From: RGUW01 sp040399325
GTDB lineage: Bacteria; Cyanobacteriota; Cyanobacteriia; PCC-6307; Cyanobiaceae
DNA length: 64,000 nucleotides
Assembly (NCBI GenBank): GCA_040399325.1
Contig: JBBASJ010000001.1
Coordinates: 95,331-159,330 of the forward strand
Reading direction: 5' to 3'
The translations under genes were made by a program, and so were the position numbers. Shown here piece by piece: positions 53,535 to 62,199 of this stretch. The stretch's first letter is position 1; the number at the start of each line of letters is the position of its first letter. Under the pieces are notes generated by a model. It made no database searches. It saw only the letters and a list, made by a program, of their open reading frames with translations, and was not told the DNA's origin.

Positions 53535-55286
53535 ATGATTGCTTGCCAGGCCTGCGCTCTGGATCCTGCGGCCTTGATCGATACCCAGCCCGGCGACGCG
53601 ACGGTCGCCAACGAAGCCATCCAGCTCGATGCCATGCAGCTCGATGCCATCCGGTTCGATGCGATCGCCGATGCGCTGGCGGCAATCCGCAACGGCGAAT
53701 CCATCGTGGTGGTGGATGACGAGAACCGGGAAAACGAAGGCGATCTGATCTGCGCCGCCCAGTTCGCGACACCCGAGCAGATCAATTTCATGGCCACCGA
53801 GGCCCGGGGCCTGATCTGTCTGGCAATGGAGGGCGAACGGCTCGATGCCCTCGACCTGCCGCTGATGGTCGACCGCAACACCGACAGCAACCAGACCGCC
53901 TTCACCGTGAGTGTCGACGCGGGCCCTGAAAACGGCGTCAGCACAGGAATCTCGGCCGAGGACCGGGCACGCACGATCCAGGTTGCCATCCATCCCCAGA
54001 GCCGACCCTCGGATCTGCGCCGCCCCGGCCATGTGTTTCCACTGCGATCCCGCCAGGGGGGGGTGCTCAAACGCGCTGGTCACACCGAGGCCGCCGTGGA
54101 CCTTGCGCGGCTTGCGGGGCTGTACCCGGCAGGCGTGATCTGCGAGATCCAGAACAGTGACGGCTCGATGGCACGGCTGCCGCAACTGGCGCTCTACGCG
54201 AGACGCCATGGGCTGCGACTGATCTCGATCGCCGATCTGATCCGCTACCGGCTCGACACCGAGCGCTTTGTCAGGCGCCAGGCCGAAGCCAGCATGCCCA
54301 GTGCCTTCGGCGATTTCAAAGCCGTGGGCTATCGCAACGAACTCGATGGCAGCGAGCATGTGGCCCTGGTCAAAGGCGAGCCCCAGCGGGCGCCAGGCCC
54401 GGTGCTGGTCCGGGTGCACAGCGAATGCCTCACCGGAGATGCATTCGGTTCGCTGCGCTGTGACTGCCGTCCCCAGCTCGAAGCGGCCCTGCGCATGATC
54501 GAGGCTGCCGGCGAAGGGGTGGTGGTCTACCTGCGCCAGGAGGGCCGCGGCATCGGCCTGATCAACAAACTCAAGGCCTACTCGCTGCAGGACACCGGCC
54601 TCGACACGGTCGAAGCCAACGAACGGCTCGGGTTTCCGGCCGATCTGCGCAACTATGGCGTCGGCGCCCAGATCCTCAGTGACCTGGGCGTGCATCGCCT
54701 GCGGTTGATCACCAACAACCCGCGCAAGATCGCCGGGCTCGGCGGTTACGGCCTCCAGGTGGAGGACCGGGTGCCGCTGGTGATGGATCCCGGGACGCAC
54801 AATGCTGCCTACCTGGCGGCCAAGCGCACCAAGCTGGGCCACCTGATGGGGCAGGGCCCCAGCTGTCCGGTGGCAGGCAGCACCGCGGTGCTCGCCTGGC
54901 ATGGGGTGCAGAGCCATGGCGAGCTGCTGACCCTGCAGGAGCAGATTCAGCAGCTGGCTGCCGGCGCCGGTCTGCACAGCGAAACCGAGGAGGATCCGCG
55001 CCTCCTGGCGCTGCTCAATTCGCCCCAGCTGGCCCTCGTTCTCGCCAACGCCGGGGAGACCCTGCTGCAGAGCTGCCTGACGGTGCTCTCGCAACCTGCG
55101 GGCACCCGGGCCGTGAGTCTGCTGCTGAGCCCCGACCCCTGGCGGCTCAACCATCCCAGTGCTTCGCTCGAAGCCGAGCAACGGTCCCTGTCAGAGCTTC
55201 GCCAGGGCAGCGTCGCCATCGCGGCCCTGGATGCCGGAAGCCTGGTGCGATGGCAGAACCAGGCTGATCCGGAGCTCCAGGGCTGA
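53535..55286 (+). CDS. ribBA: Bifunctional DHBP synthase/GTP cyclohydrolase II
   Basis: A 583-residue fusion supplying both precursors of riboflavin. RibB part: VVVDDENRENEGDLICAAQF, TGISAEDRARTIQ and RAGHTEAAVDL. RibA part: VRVHSECLTGDAFGSLRCDC with zinc cysteines, RQEGRGIGLINKLKAY, and LGVHRLRLITNNPRK. The first 40 residues include a threefold five-residue repeat (QLDAM, QLDAI, RFDAI). The C-terminal 110 residues lie outside the catalytic domains. It has no visible FMN riboswitch; the gap to argC is only 32 bp. Confidence 0.96.
   Translation: MIACQACALDPAALIDTQPGDATVANEAIQLDAMQLDAIRFDAIADALAAIRNGESIVVVDDENRENEGDLICAAQFATPEQINFMATEARGLICLAMEGERLDALDLPLMVDRNTDSNQTAFTVSVDAGPENGVSTGISAEDRARTIQVAIHPQSRPSDLRRPGHVFPLRSRQGGVLKRAGHTEAAVDLARLAGLYPAGVICEIQNSDGSMARLPQLALYARRHGLRLISIADLIRYRLDTERFVRRQAEASMPSAFGDFKAVGYRNELDGSEHVALVKGEPQRAPGPVLVRVHSECLTGDAFGSLRCDCRPQLEAALRMIEAAGEGVVVYLRQEGRGIGLINKLKAYSLQDTGLDTVEANERLGFPADLRNYGVGAQILSDLGVHRLRLITNNPRKIAGLGGYGLQVEDRVPLVMDPGTHNAAYLAAKRTKLGHLMGQGPSCPVAGSTAVLAWHGVQSHGELLTLQEQIQQLAAGAGLHSETEEDPRLLALLNSPQLALVLANAGETLLQSCLTVLSQPAGTRAVSLLLSPDPWRLNHPSASLEAEQRSLSELRQGSVAIAALDAGSLVRWQNQADPELQG
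53622..53666 (+). repeat. 15-bp tandem repeat (x3) inside ribBA
   Basis: CAGCTCGATGCCATG, CAGCTCGATGCCATC and a diverged CGGTTCGATGCGATC follow one another, encoding QLDAM-QLDAI-RFDAI. The first two differ at one base. A HIP1 octamer overlaps the end (53661-53668). It keeps frame, so it only lengthens the N-terminal helix. Confidence 0.85.
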
Positions 55287-55290
55287 TGGG

Positions 55291-55731
55291 TCAGGCCTGA
55301 ACCGTCACCTTGGTGATGCGGGTGCCCTTGGCGATGGCCAGCACCACATCGAGATCGGAGGTCTTGCCAAAGACGGTGTGCACACCGTCGAGGTGGGGCT
55401 GGGGACCGTGGCAGAGAAAGAACTGGGAGCCGCCGGTGTTCTTGCCGGCGTGGGCCATCGACAGCGATCCAGCCTCGTGTTTGTTGCTGTTGATCTCGCA
55501 ATTGATGGTGTATCCGGGGCCTCCCGTGCCTGCCATGCCACGGGATCCTTCACGGCTATTGGGACAACCGCCCTGGGCCATGAATCCATCGATCACCCGG
55601 TGAAAGGCCAGTCCGTCGTAGAAGCCCGACTCGGCCAGCTTCACGAAGTTGGCCACAGTGCCGGGAGCGTCGGCGTCGAACAGCTCAAGCGTCAGCGTTC
55701 CCGCCTCGGTCTCCATCACGGCCTTGGTCAC
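55291..55731 (-). CDS. Peptidyl-prolyl cis-trans isomerase, cyclophilin type
   Basis: A 146-residue single-domain cyclophilin. VANFVKLAESGFYDGLAFHR with the active arginine, FMAQGGCP, SLSMAHAGKNTGGSQFFL, and LDGVHTVFGKT are family blocks. It has no signal peptide, so it folds proteins in the cytoplasm. The start is GTG 55731, with ATG 55716 a second choice. It converges on ribBA with a gap of 4 bp. Confidence 0.95.
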   Translation of the reverse strand: MTKAVMETEAGTLTLELFDADAPGTVANFVKLAESGFYDGLAFHRVIDGFMAQGGCPNSREGSRGMAGTGGPGYTINCEINSNKHEAGSLSMAHAGKNTGGSQFFLCHGPQPHLDGVHTVFGKTSDLDVVLAIAKGTRITKVTVQA

Positions 55732-55820
55732 GGTGTCAGTGGCGAATACCTGACTTTATGGGGCGGGGTCTGGCCCTGGCGACCACCACCCCGACGACGA
55801 GCACCCGGGCGACCTCCAGA

Positions 55821-56750
55821 ATGCAGGCACCTGATATTGGGCGATTGGAAGCGAGTCTGGATCTGGCCCATGCACGGCTGGGCGTCATCGGCGGCAGCGG
55901 TCTGTATGCGATGGAGGGACTTGAAGACCCTCGCGAACTCACGCTCGAGACCCCCTACGGCAAGCCTTCAGACAGCCTGCTGATGGGCCGCATCGGCGGC
56001 ATCGAGGTGGTGTTCCTGGCCCGCCATGGACGCCACCACACCTACACACCCACCGAGCTGCCCTACCGGGCCAACCTCTGGGCCCTGCGCAGCCTCGGGG
56101 TGCGGTGGGTGCTGTCGGTGTCGGCTGTGGGCTCCCTGCAGGAGCCGATCAGACCCCTCGACATGGTGGTGCCCGATCAGTTGATCGATCGCACCCACCA
56201 GAGGCCCATCACCATGTTTGGCGATGGGCTCGTGGCCCATGTGGGCTTTGCAGATCCGTTCTGCCCTGTGCTGAGCCGGCTGCTGGCCGACGTGGCTGAG
56301 AGCCTCATGCCGGAAGGGCGCAGCCTGCACCGCCAGGGGACGTACCTGTGCATGGAGGGACCGGCCTTCTCCACCCGGGCTGAATCCCAGCTTTACCGCT
56401 CCTGGGGGTGCGATGTGATCGGCATGACCAACCACACCGAAGCGCGCCTGGCCCGCGAATGCGAACTCGCCTACACCACCCTGGCCATGGCCACCGATTA
56501 CGACTGCTGGCACCAGGAGCACGCTTCGGTGACGGTTGAAATGGTCATCGACAACCTCAGGGCCAATGCTGCACTGGCCCAGCAGATCGTTCGGCTGGCG
56601 GCCGAACGGGTGGCAGCGCAGCGGCCGCCCAGCAGCGCCCACCAGGCCCTGCGTCATGCACTCATGACACCCCGCGATCAGGTGCCTGCCGAGACCCGTC
56701 GCCGGGTGGATCTGCTGACGACGCCCTACTGGGGGGCGTTTGCAGGCTGA
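55821..56750 (+). CDS. mtnP: S-methyl-5'-thioadenosine phosphorylase
   Basis: A 309-residue nucleoside phosphorylase recycling methylthioadenosine. LGVIGGSGLYAMEGLE at the start, FLARHGRHHTYTPTELPYRA, the substrate loop YLCMEGPAFSTRAESQLYR, and the end of the catalytic site in GMTNHTEARLARE and MATDYDCWH. The frame opens earlier (55758), but MQAPDIGR is a sound start. The end overlaps murQ by 25 bp, tail to tail. Confidence 0.95.
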   Translation: MQAPDIGRLEASLDLAHARLGVIGGSGLYAMEGLEDPRELTLETPYGKPSDSLLMGRIGGIEVVFLARHGRHHTYTPTELPYRANLWALRSLGVRWVLSVSAVGSLQEPIRPLDMVVPDQLIDRTHQRPITMFGDGLVAHVGFADPFCPVLSRLLADVAESLMPEGRSLHRQGTYLCMEGPAFSTRAESQLYRSWGCDVIGMTNHTEARLARECELAYTTLAMATDYDCWHQEHASVTVEMVIDNLRANAALAQQIVRLAAERVAAQRPPSSAHQALRHALMTPRDQVPAETRRRVDLLTTPYWGAFAG

Positions 56751-57646
56751 GCCAGGGCTCGCCGCAGGCTGGCACCGTGGGCAGCCAGGCGCTGCCGTGC
56801 CGACACGGCATCGAGGCCAGCAAGTTCCATCAACAGGGCCAGCTTGACGGAACCGTCGGCCGCAGCCAGGAGCGTGCGGCCCCGTTCCCGTGGCACCGCG
56901 GCCAGATCCTCGAGCATCCGCAGGGCCCGATCCTCGAGCTTGGTGTTGGTGACGGCCACATCGACCATGCGGTTGCCGTGCACCTTGCCCAGCCGCACCA
57001 TCACCCCGGTGGAGAGGATGTTGAGGGCCATCTTGGTGGCGGTGCCCGCCTTGAGCCGGGTGGACCCCGCAAGCAGCTCCGGCCCGGTCACCAGCCTGAT
57101 GTCGATGTCGCAGGGCAGGGCCACCTGTTCCATCGGAACACAGGCCATGGCGATGGCCAGAGCGCCGATGCCGCGCGCGTGGGTCAGGCCACCGCGCACA
57201 TAGGGCGTGGTGCCTCCGGCAGCGATGCCCACCAGGCAGTCGCCCGGGCCGAACCCCCGGACCTCAAGGTCGTGCCGCCCGGCATCGGCATCATCTTCAC
57301 GCCCTTCGGAGCTGCGCAACAGGGCCGGTGCCCCACCCGCCAGCACCCCCTGCACCAGTTCGGGATCGCTGCAAAAGGTGGGGGGGCATTCAGCCGCATC
57401 GAGCACCCCGAGGCGACCCGAGGTCCCGGCGCCCAGATAGAAGAGACGACCACCCGCCTGCAAGCGCTGGGCGATCGCATCGATCGCCTCTGTCAGAGCA
57501 TCAGCGGCGGCGGCGACAGCCTGCTGTGGCACGCGGTCTTCGCTGCAGAACAGCGCAACGAGCTCACCGGTGGGCAGCAGGTCAAGGTCGGCACTGCGTG
57601 GGTTGGCCTGCTCGGTGAGCAGGTGGCCGCGGTCAAGGAAGGTCAC
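56726..57646 (-). CDS. murQ: N-acetylmuramic acid 6-phosphate etherase
   Basis: A 306-residue SIS-domain lyase that splits lactate from MurNAc-6-P in cell-wall recycling. LFYLGAGTSGRLGVLDAAEC with the catalytic region, VGIAAGGTTPYVRGGL, and LKAGTATKMALNILSTG are family blocks. The start is GTG 57646, overlapping the DUF3110 gene by 4 bp, so it is the last gene of the dnaK-dnaJ-DUF3110-murQ run. Confidence 0.94.
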   Translation of the reverse strand: MTFLDRGHLLTEQANPRSADLDLLPTGELVALFCSEDRVPQQAVAAAADALTEAIDAIAQRLQAGGRLFYLGAGTSGRLGVLDAAECPPTFCSDPELVQGVLAGGAPALLRSSEGREDDADAGRHDLEVRGFGPGDCLVGIAAGGTTPYVRGGLTHARGIGALAIAMACVPMEQVALPCDIDIRLVTGPELLAGSTRLKAGTATKMALNILSTGVMVRLGKVHGNRMVDVAVTNTKLEDRALRMLEDLAAVPRERGRTLLAAADGSVKLALLMELAGLDAVSARQRLAAHGASLRRALAQPANAPQ

Positions 57647-58071
57647 AACAGACCCTCGAGACGGCGCCGGAATGCCTCGAGTTCGGGGTTGCCCCGCTCT
57701 TCAACCGCCTCCTCGTCGCGCCACTGGCTGGTGTCCATGTTGCGCTCGGGGGGCGCGATCAGCAGGCGCTCCTCGGCGGTCTGGGGCAGAAAGCCCTTGG
57801 GCACGAAGCGGCCCTCGTAACCCGATTGCTCGCAGAAGAGTTCCATGTCGTCGCGGTCGAGCGACTCGACGGTGGGCACCGGAAAATCCTGGGCCTCGAG
57901 CAGGCCGGCATACCGCTCGGCATCATCGTGCTCTTCAAACAGCAACACGACGGTGCGTCCGGACAGCTCCAGGGAATGGATGCCTTCCTGGTCGCTGCCG
58001 GCATCAAAGAGCAGCACGTACACCCGTTGACCCGCCACAACACCTGCAGAGCACTGGCCCCAGTGTCTCAT
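57643..58071 (-). CDS. DUF3110 protein
   Basis: A 142-residue protein with RVYVLLFDAGSDQEGIHSLE, VVLLFEEHDDAERYAGLLEA and QDFPVPTVESLD, matching DUF3110 (PF11360) found in cyanobacteria and plants. The C terminus is acidic and variable. Function unknown. It overlaps murQ by 4 bp, lies 27 bp after dnaJ, and is part of the chaperone transcript. Confidence 0.87.
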   Translation of the reverse strand: MRHWGQCSAGVVAGQRVYVLLFDAGSDQEGIHSLELSGRTVVLLFEEHDDAERYAGLLEAQDFPVPTVESLDRDDMELFCEQSGYEGRFVPKGFLPQTAEERLLIAPPERNMDTSQWRDEEAVEERGNPELEAFRRRLEGLL

Positions 58072-58097
58072 CGGCGCCGGTGTGGGCCCTCAGGCGA

Positions 58098-58985
58098 TCA
58101 CTCGCCGTCGGCCAGCTCCTGCAGGCGGCGATAGAGCGCCGCCTCGGCCTCGCTGAGCGCTTCGGGCACCACGATGCGGATGTCGACGAGCTGGTCACCA
58201 CGGCGATCGTCCAGGACCAGACCGCGGCCACGCAGGCGCAGCAGCCGGCCGCTCGACGAGCCGGCAGGCACCCGCAGCTGCACGGTGCCGCTGAGGGTGG
58301 GCACCAGCGCCACGCAGCCGAGTGCCGCTTCGGCGGGCGTCAGATCCAGGGTGTACGTCACCCGCAGACCGTCGACACGCAACCCTTCGGCGGTGCGCAC
58401 CCGCAGCTGCAGAAAGTGGTCACCGCCGCCGGGCGCCACACCGGCCAGGCGCAGGCGCCAGCCATCACCAGCCAGCGCTGGGGTGGTGACCTCAACGCAG
58501 GTGCCATCGGGCAACTCGAGCTCGACACGATGGCCATGCAGGGCCTGGTCGGGGCTCAGATCGACCCACGACTCAACATCACCGCTGGCCTGCACCGGTG
58601 GCGGGGGCGGCGGTGCGGCCGTCACCTCGCCAGGGGGCTCGGGGGGGGGCTGGCGTTCACGGCGGCGGCGATCACCGAAAAGCACGTCCAGATAGGCGTC
58701 AAACGCGGGGAAGCCACTGGCAAAAGGGTCATCTGCGGCCTGACTCGGGCTGTCAGCGGCGGGCATGCCGCTCTCCCAGAGCTGGCGGCGCCGCGGATCC
58801 GACAGAACGGCATAGGCCTCATTGACCAGTTTGAACCGTTCTTCAGCGACCGGATCGTTACCGTTGAGATCGGGATGCCAGCGCCGAGCCTGGCTGCGAA
58901 AGGCCCGCTTGAGCGTGGCGGTGTCGGCACCGGGGTCAAGCCCCAGCACGGCCCAGTAATCGGCAGGCGCTGCAGTGGTGGTCAC
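58098..58985 (-). CDS. DnaJ-type J-domain co-chaperone without zinc finger
   Basis: A 295-residue class B DnaJ. J domain at residues about 9-70 with the HPD in QARRWHPDLNGND; a Pro-rich linker (QPPPEPPGEVTAAPPPPP) in place of the G/F region; and a C-terminal substrate domain with VDLSPDQALHGHRVELEL and LRLRGRGLVLDDRRGD. There is no CxxCxGxG zinc finger, so it is CbpA-like. The start is GTG 58985, 5 bp after dnaK, so it is the dedicated partner of that Hsp70 by position. Confidence 0.93.
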   Translation of the reverse strand: MTTTAAPADYWAVLGLDPGADTATLKRAFRSQARRWHPDLNGNDPVAEERFKLVNEAYAVLSDPRRRQLWESGMPAADSPSQAADDPFASGFPAFDAYLDVLFGDRRRRERQPPPEPPGEVTAAPPPPPPVQASGDVESWVDLSPDQALHGHRVELELPDGTCVEVTTPALAGDGWRLRLAGVAPGGGDHFLQLRVRTAEGLRVDGLRVTYTLDLTPAEAALGCVALVPTLSGTVQLRVPAGSSSGRLLRLRGRGLVLDDRRGDQLVDIRIVVPEALSEAEAALYRRLQELADGE

Positions 58986-58990
58986 GGTGT

Positions 58991-61078
58991 TCAGCGCTGA
59001 CCCCAGGGATCGTCCTCATCCCAGCGGCTGGCTCGCGCACCTGCCGAACGGCGGGCGGGCATGGGACGTTCGTTGTCGCGCTCCCAGCGCTCCGCCTCCC
59101 AGCGCTCAGGCTCGCGGCGTCGGGGCGATGACGCCCACGGATCGCTGCCTGGGCGCTCCCAGTCGTCCCACTCATCGTCGGAGAACAGCTCGTCTTTCAG
59201 CGACCCGAGCGTGTTCTTGAGACCCTGCAAGGGCCCCTGGTCGGCCTTGCGCTCGCTCAACAGGCGCCGGTTGAGGCCATAAAGCGCCTCCTGAAGCTGA
59301 CTGGCGGCGATGTCCAGCTCGGCGGGATCGACCCGGCCGGCGGCTTCGGCGGCGATCAGATCCTGGACATCGCGCAGCGCCAGCTCAACGGAGCGCTGCT
59401 GACGCTCGGCCCCATAGGGGCCCAACTCGAGCGCCGCATCGCGCAAACGGCGCTCGGCCTGGGCCACCAGGGTCTGGGCGCTGTTACGGCGATCGATGTC
59501 GGCCCGGCGTCGACGGTCCTCGGCGGCCTTCTGCTCGGCCTCGACGATCAGTCGCTGAATCTCGTCTTCGCTCAGATTGGTGCCTCCCTGGATCGACACG
59601 CTCTGCTGGCGGCCCGTGGTGCGATCGCTGGCCGACACCTGCAGCAGTCCGTTGGCATCGATATCAAAGGAGACCTGGATCTGGGGCACACCACGGGGAG
59701 CGGGGGGAATACCCGACAGACGAAATCGCCCCAGGGATTTGTTGTCGTCGGCCATCTGGCGCTCACCCTGCAGCACATGGACCTCGACGGCGTTCTGATT
59801 CGCCTCAGAGGTGCTGAACAGGTCGCTTTTGCGCACTGGAATCGGCGTGTTGCGCGGAATCAGGACCTTCATCAGGCCTCCGATGGTCTCCAGACCCAGC
59901 GACAGGGGGGAAACGTCATTGAGCATCAGATCGCGCAACTCACCGGTGAGAATTCCGGCCTGGATCGCCGCCCCGATGGCCACCACCTCGTCGGGATTGA
60001 CCGACTGGCAGGGGTCCCGCGGCACCAGGGTGCGCACGAGCTGCTGCACCATCGGCATGCGGGTCGAGCCACCCACGAGCACAACATCGTCGATGTCGTC
60101 GGCTGCAAGGCCTGAATCTCTCAGGGCCCGCTGCACGGGCCGCAACAGGCGATCCAGCAGGTCGACGCAGAGACCCTCGAAGGTGCCGCGCTCAAGGCTG
60201 GTTTCAATGTGCAGTGGACCCTCTGCACCGGTGGCGATGAACGGCAGCGAGATCGGCGTGCTCTGAACCCCGCTCAACTCGATCTTGGCCTTCTCAGCTG
60301 CTTCCGAAAGGCGCTGCAGGGCCTGGCGGTCGCGACGAAGGTCGAGCCCATGGTCCTGTTGAAAGGCATCGGCCAGCCAATCGACGATGCGCTGGTCCCA
60401 GTCATTGCCGCCGAGCTGGGTGTCACCGCTGGTGGCTTTGACATCAAACACCCCATTGGCGATCCGCAGGATCGACACATCAAAGGTGCCACCCCCCAGG
60501 TCAAACACCAGCACCCGCTTCACGCTGCTGCGGTCGAACCCATAGGCGAGAGCCGCAGCGGTGGGTTCGTTGAGGATGCGCTCGACGCTGAGGCCGGCCA
60601 GGCGTCCGGCATCGCGCGTGGCCTGGCGCTGGGCATCGTTGAAGTAAGCCGGCACGGTGATGACCGCGGCCTCCACGGGCTCCCCCAGGTAGGTGGCGGC
60701 GTCATCCACGAGCTTGCGCAGCACGCTGGCCACGAGCTCTTCGGGCGCATACTCCCGCTCAGTGGCCGGGCAGACGACCCGCACCAGCCCGGCGTCGTTG
60801 GCGCGCACGGTGTAAGGCACCGCAAGGCTGCCGTCTTCGAGCTCATCCCAGGTGCGGCCCACGAACCGCTTGAGATTGGCAAACGTATTGCGCGGATTGA
60901 GCACCAGCTGGCGCCGCGCCAGCTGGCCCACCAGCAGCTCCTGATCGCGACTGAAGCCGACCACCGAAGGGGTGGTGCGTGAACCTTCAGCATTGGCGAT
61001 GACCGTGGGGCGGCCGCCTTCGAGCACCGCCACCACCGAATTGGTGGTACCCAGATCGATGCCGACGATTCGGCCCAT
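58991..61078 (-). CDS. dnaK: Hsp70 chaperone DnaK paralogue with Trp/acidic-rich tail
   Basis: A 695-residue Hsp70. MGRIVGIDLGTTNSVVAV phosphate loop, VLVFDLGGGTFDVSILR, and VLVGGSTRMPMVQQLVRTL mark the ATPase domain; DVSPLSLGLETIGGLM starts the substrate domain. The final 60-70 residues are unusual: Trp in acidic or Arg-rich settings (DEWDDWERPGSDPW, ERWEAERWERDNE, WDEDDPW). It lacks the EEVD-like end. Cyanobacteria have several DnaKs; length is close to DnaK1, but I cannot settle the paralogue. ATG at 61078, with pstC divergent. Confidence 0.94.
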   Translation of the reverse strand: MGRIVGIDLGTTNSVVAVLEGGRPTVIANAEGSRTTPSVVGFSRDQELLVGQLARRQLVLNPRNTFANLKRFVGRTWDELEDGSLAVPYTVRANDAGLVRVVCPATEREYAPEELVASVLRKLVDDAATYLGEPVEAAVITVPAYFNDAQRQATRDAGRLAGLSVERILNEPTAAALAYGFDRSSVKRVLVFDLGGGTFDVSILRIANGVFDVKATSGDTQLGGNDWDQRIVDWLADAFQQDHGLDLRRDRQALQRLSEAAEKAKIELSGVQSTPISLPFIATGAEGPLHIETSLERGTFEGLCVDLLDRLLRPVQRALRDSGLAADDIDDVVLVGGSTRMPMVQQLVRTLVPRDPCQSVNPDEVVAIGAAIQAGILTGELRDLMLNDVSPLSLGLETIGGLMKVLIPRNTPIPVRKSDLFSTSEANQNAVEVHVLQGERQMADDNKSLGRFRLSGIPPAPRGVPQIQVSFDIDANGLLQVSASDRTTGRQQSVSIQGGTNLSEDEIQRLIVEAEQKAAEDRRRRADIDRRNSAQTLVAQAERRLRDAALELGPYGAERQQRSVELALRDVQDLIAAEAAGRVDPAELDIAASQLQEALYGLNRRLLSERKADQGPLQGLKNTLGSLKDELFSDDEWDDWERPGSDPWASSPRRREPERWEAERWERDNERPMPARRSAGARASRWDEDDPWGQR

Positions 61079-61134
61079 GCCGCTGACTTCCCCGTGACGT
61101 CGTGGACCCAGGATCGAATGTCTGGACCGCACCG

Positions 61135-61153
61135 AGGTTAATCATGGCTTAAA
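61135..61153. promoter_or_regulatory. Pho-box-like double repeat between dnaK and pstC
   Basis: Reading the minus strand: TTTAAGCC, CAT, ATTAACCT are two 8-nt copies separated by 3 nt; the second fits PyTTAACCPy-type repeats except at its first base and the first copy has one change (G for C). Cyanobacterial Pho boxes contain such repeats with 3-nt spacing, bound by SphR/PhoB. Nothing like a third copy is seen. A TAGAGT (-10-like) at 61175-61180 is 22 bp toward pstC. Confidence 0.5.
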
Positions 61154-61227
61154 CGGTTCTCCAGAGGCTGTTTTTAGAGTCCAATCGAACGGTTCGGCAC
61201 CCAAACCTCGGGTGCGACCCCCCACGC

Positions 61228-62193
61228 ATGACGTCGGCCCCTCCACCCCTTTCTGACGCTGCAGCGTTCACGCTGCGCCGCAGACCGGCCTCCGAGAAGC
61301 TGCTGGATCAAGGCTTCCATTACCTGACTCTGGCCCTGGCCTCCTTTGTCGGGATTCTGCTGCTCGCGATCGTTCTGACGGTCTTCCACGGTGCCCGTGA
61401 GGCCATCGCCACCTTCGGCGCACGCTTCATCACCACCTCATCGTGGGACCCCGTCAACAACGACTACGGCGCCTTCGTGGCGATCTACGGAACCCTGGTG
61501 ACCTCGGTTCTGTCGCTGCTGATCGCCGTGCCCCTGGGCGTCGGCACAGCCATCTTCATCACGGAAGATCTGATCCCGGCGCAGTTGCGCAACGCCATCG
61601 GTCTGATGGTTGAACTGCTGGCAGCCATTCCCTCGGTGGTGCTGGGCCTCTGGGCCATCTTCGTGATGGAGCCGGCGATCAGGCCCGCGCTTAACCTGCT
61701 CAACACCCTGCTGGGCTGGAGCCCGTTTTTCGCCGGTCAGGCCCAGGGCCCTGGCATGGCTCCAGCCATCCTCATTTTGGTGGTGATGATCCTGCCGATC
61801 ATCACGGCCATCAGCCGTGATGCCCTCAACCAGGTGCCCACCGAGCTGCGTCAGGGTGCTTACGGCGTGGGCACAACCCGCTGGGGTGCTCTGCTCAACA
61901 TCATTCTGCCGGCTGCCATCTCGGCCATCACAGGCGGCGTCATGCTGGCCCTGGGACGCGCCATGGGCGAAACGATGGCCGTGACCATGATCATCGGCAA
62001 CTCCCTCAACTTCAGTCTTTCCCTGCTCGCACCGGGCAACACCATCGCCTCGATGCTGGCCAATCAGTTCGGTGAAGCCGATGGCATTCAGGTGTCAGCC
62101 CTGATGTACGCAGCCCTGATCCTGATGGTGCTGACACTGGTGGTGAACGTTGTTGCCCAGTGGATTGTCCGCCGTCTGAGCCTGAAGTACTGA
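61228..62193 (+). CDS. pstC: Phosphate ABC transporter permease PstC
   Basis: A 321-residue inner-membrane permease with six or so helices. It starts with a cytoplasmic basic segment and a first helix (ALASFVGILLLAIVLTV). The EAA-type loop, ELRQGAYGVGTTRWGALLNI, lies near residue 210 and docks to PstB; later helix GGVMLALGRAMGETMAVTM is typical of PstC. It heads pstC-pstA-pstB, with the substrate-binding PstS absent from the window. Confidence 0.95.
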   Translation: MTSAPPPLSDAAAFTLRRRPASEKLLDQGFHYLTLALASFVGILLLAIVLTVFHGAREAIATFGARFITTSSWDPVNNDYGAFVAIYGTLVTSVLSLLIAVPLGVGTAIFITEDLIPAQLRNAIGLMVELLAAIPSVVLGLWAIFVMEPAIRPALNLLNTLLGWSPFFAGQAQGPGMAPAILILVVMILPIITAISRDALNQVPTELRQGAYGVGTTRWGALLNIILPAAISAITGGVMLALGRAMGETMAVTMIIGNSLNFSLSLLAPGNTIASMLANQFGEADGIQVSALMYAALILMVLTLVVNVVAQWIVRRLSLKY

Positions 62194-62199
62194 TCCACC

